A model generated the notes under the pieces. It was not told the origin of the DNA, searched no databases, and worked only from the letters and a program-made list of their open reading frames with translations. Position numbers and translations under genes: made by a program. A stretch of 64,000 nt of DNA from Pyxicephalus adspersus (Eukaryota; Chordata; Amphibia; Anura; Pyxicephalidae), in NCBI RefSeq assembly GCF_032062135.1, contig NC_092859.1, positions 159,057,037-159,121,036 of the forward strand, given 5' to 3'. This document shows positions 39,301-49,660 of the stretch, in pieces (positions within the stretch are counted from its first letter, which is position 1; every line of letters starts with the position of its first letter).

Positions 39301-42300
39301 GTCATTGTGACATATAACACACAGATGCCATTTTGGCTGTAGGTAGAAGTGAAGCTTTTTATATTTTAATGGAAAGGAAGGAGTAATTATTATTAATTGG
39401 GGTAAGAAAGACTCACTTTCTACACAAGACACGCCGGCAGCAAATCTTCCGCCTCCCTTGGGACAGTTGATAAGGGGTCCATCGTGTTTGCAGTGTGACA
39501 GTGACATCTCTGTGCCAGAGCACTTCACTCCACTTAAAATGACATCATCGGCGGTGACATCACCTTGCCAGTACCAGGTTTCCTGTGGATGGAATACAGA
39601 TGTGAATGGCTGTGCCAATGGTATCGATACAGCTGGGTCAACGCTGACTATCCAGGATATGCTGAGCCTTGGCCTAAAGCACCTCAAACCAAAAACTGAG
39701 CATAATGGCCTTTACTTTTATTGGATTAGATCTCAACTCACAGGCTGTGTCTTCTAGGTCACTTTAGGCCATGTTTTTATTAACTCACATTGTGATTCAT
39801 TCAATTAAATTGAATGTTTTATCCCTCTGTGCAAACTGAAAAAGGTAAATTTGCCTAAAAATATTTAAAAGGAAAGTAGATGGGGCCAATGTACAGATAA
39901 TATGGTGGGTGTCATTCACAATTCATGCACTAGGGGTGGCTGCGTTCATTTTTAATTAAATAATTACACTTGCATTGATTGTGAATGAAAATCAACACAG
40001 CACCATATAGTGGACAAATTTGGAATGACACCTACTAATAAATAAACATATCGGAGCTTTTGCCACTATGTATCTATCATCTTTCAAATTAATAAGGTAA
40101 GATTGCCTATCTCAGATTGCACATATTGATAAAATAAACACTCTCATTGAATGAACCACCATGCAAAATGTTTATAAAAAATGGCTAACAATAGGCTACA
40201 GGAGTTCATAAACATTGGATGAAAATACTGTTATACAATTTATAAGAAAAAAGCCAAAGAAAAAATGGCAATTGTATGGCGGCAAATTATGTCACCCGTA
40301 TAGTGTACAGATTTGTTTTAACAAGCATCAAGTAATCTCAGCAGCTATTTTAATTGGATACAGCTTTACTTCTGTGTTTCTGAAAGAGCTACCGGCCATG
40401 ATAATTAATCAGAATGTTACTTTTATTATCAAAGCTTCCTGCAAATACGGATTCAATTTGGCTGATTGGCAACAAAAGAGCATTCTTTTTTGAAGTTTTG
40501 GTAAAATGAAACCTGTTGTACCACGGCAGCCAATCAGATTTCAGCCTTTTATTAGTTTAATGTTTTTGGCCAATTACAAGCCAGTCTCTGATTGGCTGAG
40601 AAGAGGGAATGCACACCCCTATTCTTTTCACTGTGGACATGAAATATATCTACAGGGTGAATGTATAAACATCCAGCACAGCCTGCGGTAACAGAAGCTT
40701 TGGATAAGATTCCGACCATTCCCATTTGACATATATTTATGAGAATCCAAGGGGTCTGATCGAGGACATTTCTTTTGTTACCCACATTACATGCTTCCTC
40801 CCCCCTCCGGGGTTTTTGGCATTGCTAATCCTACGTGTTGCACAACATTAAACGTCCTGCTTACAGCTGCCGTGCATGGAACAATGTCTGTTTTCCACAC
40901 CATGGAATGGAGCCAGGGAACATTCCTGTAAAACCTCTGGAGCAAAACAAGCTATGCGGCTCTGTCACAGGCTGCAAAAATCTTACACAAACTGAACCGG
41001 CTCTCCATTATCACACGGAAGACCTATAAGTATTCACAATGGCTCCTCACCTGAAAAGCATGGCTGGCAAATCCTAGTCCCAGCTGGCGACACACAATCA
41101 TGGCTTCCATGGTGCCCCAGCCCTCGCTGCACACGGTGCCCCAACGTAGGGTTCCATTACGCTCCATGAGAACTTCTACTCGTCCTTCTGTGGGGTTACG
41201 ACCTCCACTCAGACGAACCTGTATGGAAACAGATCAGTAAGGAAGTGTGATGATGATGTCTCCAAGGATTGCAGATTCACCCTCTTGGATATGATATTAT
41301 ATTGGCTTTACACACTTTAAGGCAGCCAAAGACAGATTTTAAAGCCATGAGAAAAGATAAATAAGAAGGAAGAACCTTGACGTGTATCTGACCATGTGAG
41401 CGTTGGAAGATCTATGTCTATAGAAAGACAAAGAGGTCATTGTGTGGCCTGCAGCAGAAGAGGTTTATGGGCAGGATACCCCAACCCAACCAGGTCCCCA
41501 TTACCTCTGTACCCTATAAATATCATTTTATATAATTTATTTCTACCATTCACAGAGCAGACAGCCAACTACGATTGGACCTCGCCACTGTTTGGTGACC
41601 TCAGACATCGTTGTGCTTGTACATGTTGCAAAGCTAAGCATTTGATTATCCCATCTGATCACTCATTCGGCCTGATTTATCAAAGCTCTCCAAGGCTGGA
41701 GAGGATACAATTTCATCAGTGAAGCTGCGTGATCCAGCAAACCCGGAAAGGATCTGGTCCAGGATTCAAAACATTTGCAAACAGAAAATAGCTGTGAAGA
41801 AATTTATTCAAGGATCACCCAGCTTCACTGATGAAAGTAAATCCTCTCCAGCCTTGGAGAGCTTTAATAAATCGGGGCCAATATCTCTGCGTACAACCAT
41901 GTTCATCATATTGGTATACCATGGATGGAGATTTGGCAGCTATGAAAGTATAAATATTAATCTGGGTCAATACATCTCCGATCTGTCAGTGGTAATCCAA
42001 CAGGACTGAGCTCTCACCTGGTTCTGGAAACCCATGGCCGGAACATTGCACCTCACGGCTGCGTCCTCCTCGTGGGTACAGCTGGGGGAATTCATGTTAA
42101 ATTTGCAATCTATAAGCGACTTTTCAAAACCGGTGCACTCAATCTCACTCATGTGAATGTGGCCAATCCCTGCAGAGACACAGAGAAAGGTTATTGTGCA
42201 ATACAGGTTAGAGATGTGACTAGCTGTCTATGCTGAGACTTCAGTATGTGAACAAGCTGCAAGACTTGGGGAGACACAACACATAAATGACACAACCTGA

Positions 42301-45300
42301 CCACATACAATGAAACCATTGTCAATATGTATAAATGATAGGAATATTGAATTGTTGCAGAAGTCTTCAAAGCAAGGGACAAGCAGAAGCACCAGCCCTT
42401 CCAAGTAGCCTCTAATTCCCTGGAACTCATTGTTGGGGTACAAGAGTATCTACTTCGGTATATATATGTAGTTACATTATCAATATATGGGTTCTGATTT
42501 TATGAAAGCTATCCAGCATTGGAGAAAATCAACTATCATGGTAGAACCTAGGTGATCCAGCAAACCTGCAATGGAACTGGTCCAGGACTGAAAACATTTG
42601 CCAAAAAATACCAAGTGATTTTAAGAACTCCATTCAAAATTTACTGGATCACCCAGGTTCACTAGTCTATCTTCTTCAGTCTTGGAGAACTTTCTTTAAT
42701 TAGGCCCATGGTGCCCATACGTGCAAGGCCATCAGACATTTCCGCATGCTGTGTCCATAATGGGGGCACATTTACGTTTAACTTCCTTCTTTTTTATACA
42801 TAGATCCCCCTGATATCCTGCAGTTTTCACTCTGGGTTAAAATATTCCTATATCTTTGTTATCCTAAATGGATATATACATATCGACTCTGCAGCCGTTT
42901 TATTGAAATAAAATGTGATATGTTTTAACTACATTACTATACACAAAACCTCTTTATTATCTGGACATGTAATATCTATCTATCTATCTATCTATCTCTG
43001 TGTTATCAGGGGATCTATATATAAAATAGTTAATTTGCTATTTTTGTCAGCAAGAGCGAACATGACACCAGGATAATTGATTTAAACATTTTCTATACAT
43101 TGGCTATTCCTAACATATATAATCTTCCCAGTTTTTAAACTTATTGTTCAATCTCCCTTCCCATTTTGTTACTAAATTCCTCCTTGTAAGCCTAATATAC
43201 AATATATCCCTAGAAACCCCAAGTGACTTGTTTGTCCACAAAGCTTTGTAAACCATTAAGAGTCTCTAAAAATCCCCTGAAGAACCCACAAGGCGAAACG
43301 CGTTTGATAATTGTCCATTCCCCCTTACCATTTGTTACTAAATTCCCTCTAGTTTTAGATACACAAATGAGCATTTGGGACTTTTATTATACATAATATA
43401 CCCCAGAAACCGCAAGTGACAAAGCTTTGCAGACAATGAAGACAATGGAACTCCACCTGGAGAGTCTGAGAAAAGGACTATAGTAGTCGCTAAGCTGTAT
43501 TCATGGATCTGAGCTGATAGTAGAGTTCTGAAGTTAATCTCGGACCTGTGACCTATATCTGTACCCTTAGCAGACACTTCCTCAGACTTATTCCAAGAGG
43601 TCAGCAGTGACCTGATGGAAATGTCCCATCTACACGATTGTTAGGTCAAAGTGTTGTGCTCAGTTCCAAAGAGGACCATAGACTTGTAGAAAATCTTTAT
43701 TTGGGTCTGGTATCCCGGAAGAACCAATCACAATAGTTACCTTGCCCCATCTGTGATCCCGATAATGCCTCCATGGCGCTGCCAAACCCAAGCTCCCTGC
43801 AGACCACACTGGCAGACACCAAGTTCCATCGATCGTCACAAATCGTTCCCCACTCGTTATTCTTCAGGACCTCAACTCGACCTTCTCCAGTTTTTGCTCC
43901 ACCCCTCAGACGGACCAGTGGCTGCTGCAATGGGAAACACAATCAGTTAATGCCCAAAATCCAGACTAGGAAACCAGAGGGCATTGAGGTAAATGTGATG
44001 CTTTGCCCTGCCTTGGTACAACTCAGGTTCACTCATCATCCCCTGTATGTGAATAATTCCCCCCAACACACGCATGTATAATATCTCCCGCACCTCTTGA
44101 CGAAATGCCTTCCTGAAGCCGGTATTTGGACTTGGGGCGAAGGCTCTTCCTGGGGTGCAGCTGACTACAGCAGGGCCCCCATCAGGACAGGTCATGTTTG
44201 GAAGAGTTCCACCAACACTGCAGGAAGATAAATGGGCCTCGTTTCCAGTGCAGTTAGCGGAAAGCTCCCAGTAGCTGTGCTTCCTACGAGTTGCGAACAT
44301 CCTAAAAAGAAAAAAAAAAAGAGGATTTAGGGAATAGCGAGCATTGTTTGAAGGAAGAGAGACCCACAATTGCATAAGGATGCCCAGTAGGTCTCTTTAT
44401 CGGTCACATAAAATATCACATGACAAGCAACGCGTTTCACAGATTATTGAGTGCTCCTTTATCATGGCTTATAAAAGCAGAGAATGTAGTACATTAATAT
44501 ATGATGGACCATTAGAATTGTAAAGCTCTGTGGACTGGAGAATGTCCACCCTCCATCTACGGTCTCCATTCTCTGCCCTGATAAGGGGGAACAATGAGCC
44601 CCAAAACGCATTATCTGTTTTGTGCTATATTTGGATATTACAGATAACTAATAGACCTTTTTAACAAATATGACCCTCTCACCTTTTAAACAATCTTTTT
44701 TAGATTTAAGTTGTGGACACCCCTGGCCATCAGGCCAATGAATACAGAGCTGCCTCTCCATTTTAGCTATAACGAAGCCCCGGGAAGACTGAAACGCGTT
44801 GGACATTTTCATACTGTGTGAGCAATAGAAACTTTTTTTTTCACGAAAGGCATTTTTGTATTGTAAGTCAGTGCTTGAACAATGTGCCGTGTAATCCCAT
44901 ATTAGCTGAAATATATTCCGTTGTTTATTTCAAGACTGAACCCCGGGCAAACAGCTAAATACATGAAGTAAATACAAGGCAGATTTGCTTGCTGAGGGAT
45001 TTGTACTGAGGGAGATCTGAGCTTTTCATAGCTTTTCTACCTCATCTCTGTTTATTTTTCTCCTCTGAAGATCAGTTATACTCAAAGGCCTCCCTATGTC
45101 ACAAAGCCTCCTTCCACCAGTCTGGGCTCTGCTGCAGAAGGCCAATACCAAATGAAGTATTCCAGTATATGTGCTGCTTGCAAAGATTTATTAATCACTC
45201 TGGATCAGTCATTTGTGCAGTTCAGCTTTAAAATATTCAGATTTATTTTTACAAAAAGCAAATGTGCTTTAACCAACATTGACCAATCAGTAATTCCATT

Positions 45301-48300
45301 CCATTGACCTCTATACTCTAAACTGATAAAAGAAGAAATCTGATTGGTTGGCATGGCATTATTCCATCTTTTGTATTATCTTACTTGTAGACCTTCTGGT
45401 TGTATTTCCTCTCTCCAGGGAACCCGAACATGCCACATATGACTCTGCTGTTCTTCTGGGTCCACTGGGTGTCGCACACCTGCTTCCAGTTGTCATTCAC
45501 TTTTACTTCCACGTAGCCCTCGGTCACAGGAACGCGTTTGCGGTATGTAGCAAGGATGGGGCGGATGCGCACATCTTCCACCATGATGTTCAGCACCTGC
45601 AGGGTAGAAGTATGTTATAGGTGACTGCGGTGCTGGATGATTACAGAGAGGCTACACCATAAAACATATTTGTGTAGGAGCTGTCATGTGGGCGCCATAT
45701 GCAATCAGCTCCTCTAATTATATAGAAATCATTTATTTACCGGCTGCTGCCACGACTCCTTTGATTCCCAGACTTGATCATTAAAGTGCAACCAAGACTC
45801 CAAGTCAATATGGCATATTTACAAAGTGACCCAACATTGTGGCTCTTTCTATGACCGCACGGTATATATTCAGGTGTGCGGCGCAGACTGGACGTCAGCA
45901 AAAATATTCAGAAGAATTTTTATCTGGGACTGATAATTGCAGGTCTATAAAAATACAAAAATAGCCTTCGAGTACAGACTGCAATAACACATGGATAACG
46001 GCCCATTCCTCCAATCTGCCAAACATATGGCCTGCTCGGAAATCATCAACTGGGTGGTAACCCTCATCATCCTACTGGTTACCATCATCATCAACTGCGT
46101 GGTAACCATCATCTTCATTGTAATGCAAATTTCTATTAAAGACAAATTACATAGAGCTTTACAAAGATCCAATCTTCTCATCGATCTTGGTAAATACCAC
46201 CAGAATGCCCATACAGGGTACATACTACTGCCAGGCCTATACAGGGTACATACTACTGTCAGGCATGGAGGGTACTTACCACCGGCAGGCCTATACACAG
46301 TACATACCACTGCCAGGCATGGAGGGTACATACCACCAGCAGGCCCATACACAGTACATACCACTGCCAGGCATGGAAGGTACATACCACCAGCATGCCC
46401 ATACAGGGTACATACCACCGGCAGGCCTATACACAGTACATACTACTGTCAGGCATGGAGGGTACTTACCACCGGCAGGCCCATACACAGTACATACCAC
46501 TGCCAGGCATTGGGGTATATACCACCGGCAGGCCCATACACAGTACATACCACTGCCAGGCATGGAGGGTACATACCACCAGCATGCCCATACACAGTAC
46601 ATACCACTGCCGGGCCATGGATGGTGCATACCATATGCAGGCCCATACAGAGTACATACCCCTGGGAGGCCCATACACCGTACATACCACATGCAGGCCC
46701 ATACAGGGTACATACCCTTGGCAGGCCCATACAGGGTAAATACCCTTGGCAGGCCCATACAGGGTACATACCCCCGGCAGGCCCATTCTGAGTAATTACT
46801 ACCATCACACATTGAAGTGGCATCAATAATACTCAGGCACAAGGGGTACTAAACCATTATTCAATATTTTCTGCTTTAAATAGTCCGACTTTCCAAACTG
46901 AACAAACAATATATTGAAGTGGTTTGTGGCAGCCCTACTTACAAACACATGAGGGGGAAGTGGGGGTGACTTGGCCTCTAAATATAATCCCCCACATGCA
47001 TACCCCCTCTGTGCAGATGTGTACACACAAAATGTCAGCTATGGATATTCAACAGCCGTCCTCTTTTAGCTTTGACCGCACTCTGAACAAACATTTCATG
47101 CAGAGAAGACGCTGAACTTGTGACCCAGACGCCTTGCAGAACATCCAACCGACCGCTCTGGGCTCAGTCAGCGGGTACGGCCTGGGTACAGACACGGCTG
47201 AGACTGGCACAGCCGCACCTACAGCAAAACTCACGGCATGGGCAACAAAGTGGAAAATGACACAAATACAGCAATCTGTACCCAGTGTGTCACGTAATAA
47301 TATGTGTGTACTGTACACCAGGTGCGATTACCCAGCATGTGGGAGTGCAGGGAAGGGTAAACACAGATGCATGCAATGCAGCCCCTGACAACTCACATAT
47401 CGTGCATAGCAGACACTGCACAGACCAGACCGCCATACAGCACATATGTTCCATGAATGATGCTGAGCGTGTTCACCCCCAATTCTTTTATACAAAAATT
47501 CCCACCATACAGCTGTATTTATCATAGAGGGGGAATGTGGAAAGACTAGTTCAGAATTAGCAAATTCATCATGTGAGATGGAGCGTGGGAGCAATGCATG
47601 TGTTCTATACTTGGCAAGAGGTACATGGGCAATGTGTGGGTACAAAGTTGGTGAAAAAAGGAAATGGGGACATTGATACAAGCAGCTCAGTGAAGCCTCA
47701 AGAGAATCAGCAAACCCTTCAGTCCCTCTGGACCTCCCGGGACAAAATATTATAGTGGACATTAAAGTAATAATTAGGATTTTTATTGGCTTCCATGTCA
47801 TCATCACTGGATAACACATTGGGAACCCAATCATCTTTCCACCCACAATTCCGCAGTCCTCACCTCCAATCTCTCCACCAAAGCGTTATCATATTTGAAC
47901 CCGGGGATCCTGCGGTCGCTGCACTGAATGCCGACATCCTCGCTGTGTTTGCAGTCTGACACCCCCCAGCCATTGGAGGTGCAGGAGGCAATGCTACTCT
48001 CTCTGCCATTGCAGTGGACATTGTCCAGCCAGATTGGACCTGGGAAAGAGGAAAAATGTGATATGTCATGGCGGATCGCAGGGGTGCTCAACTTTATGTT
48101 GCTTGGCTCCCCAAGAGTTATCATGCCCTTGCTCTGCCTGCATGTTGTATTAGCTTATTCAATAAAACAGTGGAAGGGGTAAGGATGATTCACACCTTGT
48201 AGTAGTCCAGGTGAACCAATTACATTTCAATTCATTGTGGTCACAAATTTCCCAGCACTTTCTATGCAGCAATATGCAAAAACCAATCAGATTGTGGCGG

Positions 48301-48869
48301 ACCATAGATTCAATACAAAGTTATAATATTAAGGCCCAATCATGACTGATCTCTGTAAGAAACTGAATGTTTAATTCTAAAATATTAAAACTGCCCATTC
48401 CTAATACCAAAAGATTTATATTTGCCTGGAATGTATATAGGGGGGTAAAGTGGGCAAAAGCAGAGTTAGACCTCCCTGTATGGTGCCAGCACACAGATGT
48501 AAGTATATGGCCATGCGGCATTTCATACTCACCGTCACCCTTGCCATACTTGGAGCCGGGTGCCCACGATAACGCCTCCACGAAGCCCAGTTCTCTGCAG
48601 ACCACATGAGCCGCATGGATGGAGAAGTCATCATCGCACACAGTGCCCCACTCGCCATTGTAGTAAACTTCCACTCTTCCTTCTGAGTGCTTGCGTTTCT
48701 CGCCCGCTAAACGAATGTGGACTTTCTGGGCTGGTTTGGGCGGCTGAGTTGGCTGTGGAGGGGGTGCTTGCTGCTCGTAATATTCAGGATAATATTGCCA
48801 ATGCTCATATTGCCCCAGGGTGGGTACAGACAGTGTAAGGAAGACGAGGAATGCCGGGACCACCAACAT
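27128..48869 (-). CDS. LOXL2: LOXL2, lysyl oxidase-like 2 (gene-level; coding exons 2-14)
   Basis: Thirteen coding exons on the - strand (48869-48533, 48039-47864, 45596-45385, 44301-44094, 43924-43741, 42169-42018, 41218-41051, 39582-39417, 39249-39006, 30540-30425, 30319-30183, 28387-28276, 27207-27128) join in frame to 2,292 nt: 763 residues plus stop, against 774 in human. LOXL2 is a secreted copper-dependent amine oxidase that oxidises peptidyl lysine in collagen and elastin for cross-linking. Seen in order: signal peptide (1-19), Pro/Gln linker, four SRCR domains with six Cys each (about 53-160, 175-300, 315-415, 424-534), then the lysyl oxidase domain (about 536-763). Copper ligands are His615, His617 and His619; cofactor residues are Lys642 (GHK) and Tyr678 (DIYRHD), equivalent to human Lys653 and Tyr689. 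SRCR sequence and the R3HCC1 neighbour favour LOXL2 over LOXL3. The 5' UTR exon 1 is not identified. Confidence 0.96.
27306..27348. repeat. (AT)n microsatellite
   Basis: About 20 consecutive AT dinucleotides in LOXL2 intron 13, about 100 bp upstream of exon 14. Confidence 0.95.
27931..28067 (-). repeat. Dispersed repeat family B, copy 3
   Basis: ATT-rich tail, AAACAGGATTTATATAGCGC, ends AGAGCTTACAATCTAG. Lies in LOXL2 intron 13. Confidence 0.85.
28276..28387 (-). CDS. LOXL2: LOXL2 exon 13
   Basis: Acceptor CCTACAG, donor ATAG|GTGAGT. Encodes [20 protein letters not shown], then [17 protein letters not shown]. The CRCR has one more Cys (residue 723) than the CRSR I recall for human LOXL2. 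Confidence 0.95.
30183..30319 (-). CDS. LOXL2: LOXL2 exon 12: cofactor tyrosine
   Basis: Acceptor TTGCACAG, donor CCAG|GTGAGA; the intron before it is only 105 bp. Encodes [20 protein letters not shown] then [19 protein letters not shown]. Tyr678 in DIYRHD is the tyrosine that becomes the quinone cofactor. Confidence 0.96.
30425..30540 (-). CDS. LOXL2: LOXL2 exon 11: copper site and cofactor lysine
   Basis: Acceptor CTCTGCAG, donor ACAG|GTAAGT. Encodes [31 protein letters not shown]. His617 and His619 complete the H-R-H-Y-H copper site; Lys642 in EGHK is the lysyl tyrosylquinone lysine. An NGT sequon matches Asn644 of human LOXL2. Confidence 0.96.
31346..31507. repeat. Tandem repeat, 40-bp unit
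   Basis: About 3.5 units containing GTGACTTTGCTTCCTCCT and AGGATAAA(A/G), spaced 40 bp. In LOXL2 intron 10. Confidence 0.85.
31631..31966 (-). repeat. Dispersed repeat family A, copy 3
   Basis: (ATT)n, AGTATTTATATAGCGCAGAC, ATTACGCAGCGCTGTACAAA, AATGTGGGAGGAAACTGAAA and a degraded head (GGAGTGCTAACCAC). In LOXL2 intron 10. Confidence 0.8.
32768..32918 (+). repeat. Dispersed repeat family B, copy 4
   Basis: CTAGATTGTAAGCTCTTCAG ... TACAGCGCTGCGTAATGTTG ... ending in an ATT/AAT tail. In LOXL2 intron 10. Confidence 0.85.
33150..33545 (-). mobile_element. CR1/L2-like LINE fragment in LOXL2 intron 10
   Basis: On the - strand: [40 protein letters not shown], then after a frameshift [20 protein letters not shown]. 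Same family as the copy at 3.6-4.4 kb. A TGATGCGTTTCG...GCTTCTTCAGG motif abuts it at 33121-33152. Confidence 0.8.
34395..34530. mobile_element. MITE family E, partial copy
   Basis: GGACCTGTTTTATTAAACTT, GATCTGGTCCAGGATTTTAA and ACATTTGCCAACTAAAAGC. Right end missing. Confidence 0.6.
34790..35215 (+). repeat. Unclassified dispersed repeat G, copy 1
   Basis: CTATTGGCTGCTAAGGC, CTGCCTGGACCGGCC, TTTATCTGTGGGTTCC, CTCTGCAAGCCCTTCCCC and ACTGGTGCTAGACC. Homologous to 37490-37860. Confidence 0.55.
37490..37860 (+). repeat. Unclassified dispersed repeat G, copy 2
   Basis: CAATTGGCTGCTGGGGC, TTGCCTGGACCGACC, TTATCTGTGGGCTCC, CTCTGTCAGCCCTCCCCAG and TCTGGTGCTGAACC. The long open frame at 37265-37822 reads through it but resembles no protein I know. 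Confidence 0.55.
39006..39249 (-). CDS. LOXL2: LOXL2 exon 10: start of the lysyl oxidase catalytic domain
   Basis: Acceptor TTGGCAG, donor ATCG|GTAAGT. Encodes [47 protein letters not shown] and [11 protein letters not shown]. The last His (615) is a copper ligand; the exon ends with two bases of the Arg between the copper histidines. Confidence 0.96.
39417..39582 (-). CDS. LOXL2: LOXL2 exon 9: second half of SRCR4
   Basis: Acceptor ATCCACAG, donor GAAA|GTGAGT. Encodes [49 protein letters not shown]. It completes SRCR4 with six Cys in total and leaves phase 1 into the catalytic domain. Confidence 0.95.
41051..41218 (-). CDS. LOXL2: LOXL2 exon 8: first half of SRCR4
   Basis: Acceptor CCATACAG, donor TCAG|GTGAGG; exactly 56 codons in phase 0. 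Encodes [35 protein letters not shown] and [19 protein letters not shown]. The NGT sequon corresponds to Asn455 of human LOXL2, a known glycosylation site. Confidence 0.95.
41669..41880. mobile_element. MITE family E, complete 212-bp copy
   Basis: Ends GGCCTGATTTATCAAAGCTC and its inverse GAGCTTTAATAAATCGGGGC; the similarity continues inwards (CTCCAAGGCTGGAGAGGA, TCATCAGTGAAGCTG, GTGATCC), so roughly 75 bp at each end can pair. In LOXL2 intron 7. Confidence 0.85.
42018..42169 (-). CDS. LOXL2: LOXL2 exon 7: second half of SRCR3
   Basis: Acceptor CTCTGCAG, donor CCAG|GTGAGA. Encodes [37 protein letters not shown]. The DCKFN..HEEDA..RCN pattern is specific to LOXL2 within the family. Confidence 0.95.
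42495..42715. mobile_element. MITE family E, diverged copy
   Basis: GATTTTATGAAAGCTATCC, GTGATCCAGCAAACCTGC, GGTCCAGGACTG, and inverse GTCTTGGAGAACTTTC with TTAGGCCCA. In LOXL2 intron 6, 600 bp from the complete copy. Confidence 0.75.
42974..42998. repeat. (ATCT)n microsatellite
   Basis: Six ATCT units in LOXL2 intron 6. Confidence 0.95.
43741..43924 (-). CDS. LOXL2: LOXL2 exon 6: first half of SRCR3
   Basis: Encodes [40 protein letters not shown] and GSQMGQG, almost identical to LOXL2 SRCR3. The acceptor is a tandem CAGCAG, so two forms differing by one Gln are possible; the upstream site is chosen because it gives the family's E-Q-P-L junction. Donor CAAG|GTAACT. Confidence 0.95.
44094..44301 (-). 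CDS. LOXL2: LOXL2 exon 5: second half of SRCR2 and SRCR2-SRCR3 linker
   Basis: Acceptor TTTTTAG, weak donor GAG|GTGCGG. Encodes [35 protein letters not shown] and the basic linker FRKAFRQE. In mammals a proprotein convertase cleaves LOXL2 in this linker (FRKAYK). N-glycosylation sequons (NCT, NMT) are present. Confidence 0.95.
45385..45596 (-). CDS. LOXL2: LOXL2 exon 4: first half of SRCR2
   Basis: Acceptor CCCTGCAG, donor ACAA|GTAAGA (phase 2). Encodes [32 protein letters not shown] and [13 protein letters not shown], matching the SRCR2 start of LOXL2. Confidence 0.96.
46043..46120. repeat. Short tandem repeat next to the large intron 3 minisatellite
   Basis: CATCAACTGGGTGGTAACC and CATCAACTGCGTGGTAACC copies with a diverged unit between, all CATCATC-rich. 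Confidence 0.75.
46195..46790. repeat. Large minisatellite in LOXL2 intron 3
   Basis: About 20 units of a 27-28-bp motif (GGTACATACCACCGGCAGGC plus CCATACA), organised in 54-bp pairs in the central part and single 28-bp units at the right end. It produces spurious open frames on both strands (up to 266 codons) because no unit carries a stop. Confidence 0.95.
47864..48039 (-). CDS. LOXL2: LOXL2 exon 3: second half of SRCR1
   Basis: Acceptor TTTCCCAG, donor GAG|GTGAGG. Encodes [30 protein letters not shown] and [13 protein letters not shown], completing the six-Cys pattern of SRCR1. The [13 protein letters not shown] block is diagnostic for LOXL2 rather than LOXL3 (which has CASRGWG). Confidence 0.96.
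48533..48869 (-). CDS. LOXL2: LOXL2 exon 2: signal peptide, linker, first half of SRCR1
   Basis: ATG at 48869 opens a signal peptide ([19 protein letters not shown], likely cut before QYEHW), then a Tyr/Pro/Gln linker and [33 protein letters not shown], nearly identical to vertebrate LOXL2. Donor GACG|GTGAGT leaves phase 1. The 5' UTR part of the exon runs up to an acceptor TTGTTCCAG at 48903, so the exon is 48533-48902. Confidence 0.95.
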
Positions 48870-49019
48870 GGTTTAGGGAAGTCACCCGCTCTGATTGCAC
48901 GCCTGGAACAAGAAGGAGAAGCAATATATAATTGGAATGCAGATATTCATTACAGTGCAATTTCCAGAAACAAATGAAACTGTGTGAAAGGCAGAACATT
49001 TATATGTACATGATTGTGC

Positions 49020-49660
49020 ATACAGAGCCCATCTCCTCATGTGTACATGGGCCCTATCTAGCTTTGCATACAGGGCCTCTTCTGGTGAGTACATAGTTTC
49101 ATCCACATGTGAGTACAGGCCCCATCTGGGTGAATGGACACAGTCCCATCTGCTAGTACAGGGCCTATCTGTTTAGATGTATATGGCCCCACCTTGTTGG
49201 GTTTATCGTGCACCATAGGGGTGTGTGTACAGGTTTATTCTGGATGTCCCATCTGGTTGTGAATTTGTGGCCACAAATGGTTGGGTGTGCAGGACACCAG
49301 AGGGTTGTGTGTACAGGGCCCTATATGGTTTAGATTACAAAGACTCATCGGGTCTTGGTGAATGGGCCTCATACACTCACCCTACTTTTCCTCTTACATG
49401 TATCTTGTGCAATGGGTGCTAAAGGCCCGACCTGGTTGGGTTTACAGTGCACCATGGGGTTGTGTGTACAGGCTTATTCTGGATCTGTTTACATGGTCCC
49501 ATCTAGTTGTGAATCTGTGGCCCCAAATGGTTGGGTGTGCATAGCTCCCTCTGTTTGTATCTATATGGTCCCGACTGGTTGGGTGTACAGGGCACCAGAG
49601 GGTTGTGTGTACAGTCTTGGTGAATGGGCCCCATACACCTTACATTGCACCCTTTATGTA
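49020..49660. repeat. Diverged minisatellite and ~220-bp tandem duplication
   Basis: GGTTGGGTGTGCAGGACACC / GTTGTGTGTACAGG-type motifs recur. 49197-49412 and 49435-49670 align as two copies, both ending TATCTTGTGCAAT. It lies 120 bp upstream of LOXL2 exon 2 in the transcribed direction. Confidence 0.8.

Noticed and set aside
39905..40035. Small inverted-end unit (GGTGTCATTC ... GAATGACACC)
   Set aside because: Probably a short MITE, but only about 10 bp of each end match and I see no second copy, so it is not listed as a feature.
47050..47330. CpG-richer patch in LOXL2 intron 3
   Set aside because: No splice-site pair or LOXL2-like reading; the SRCR1-SRCR2 coding sequence is already complete without it.
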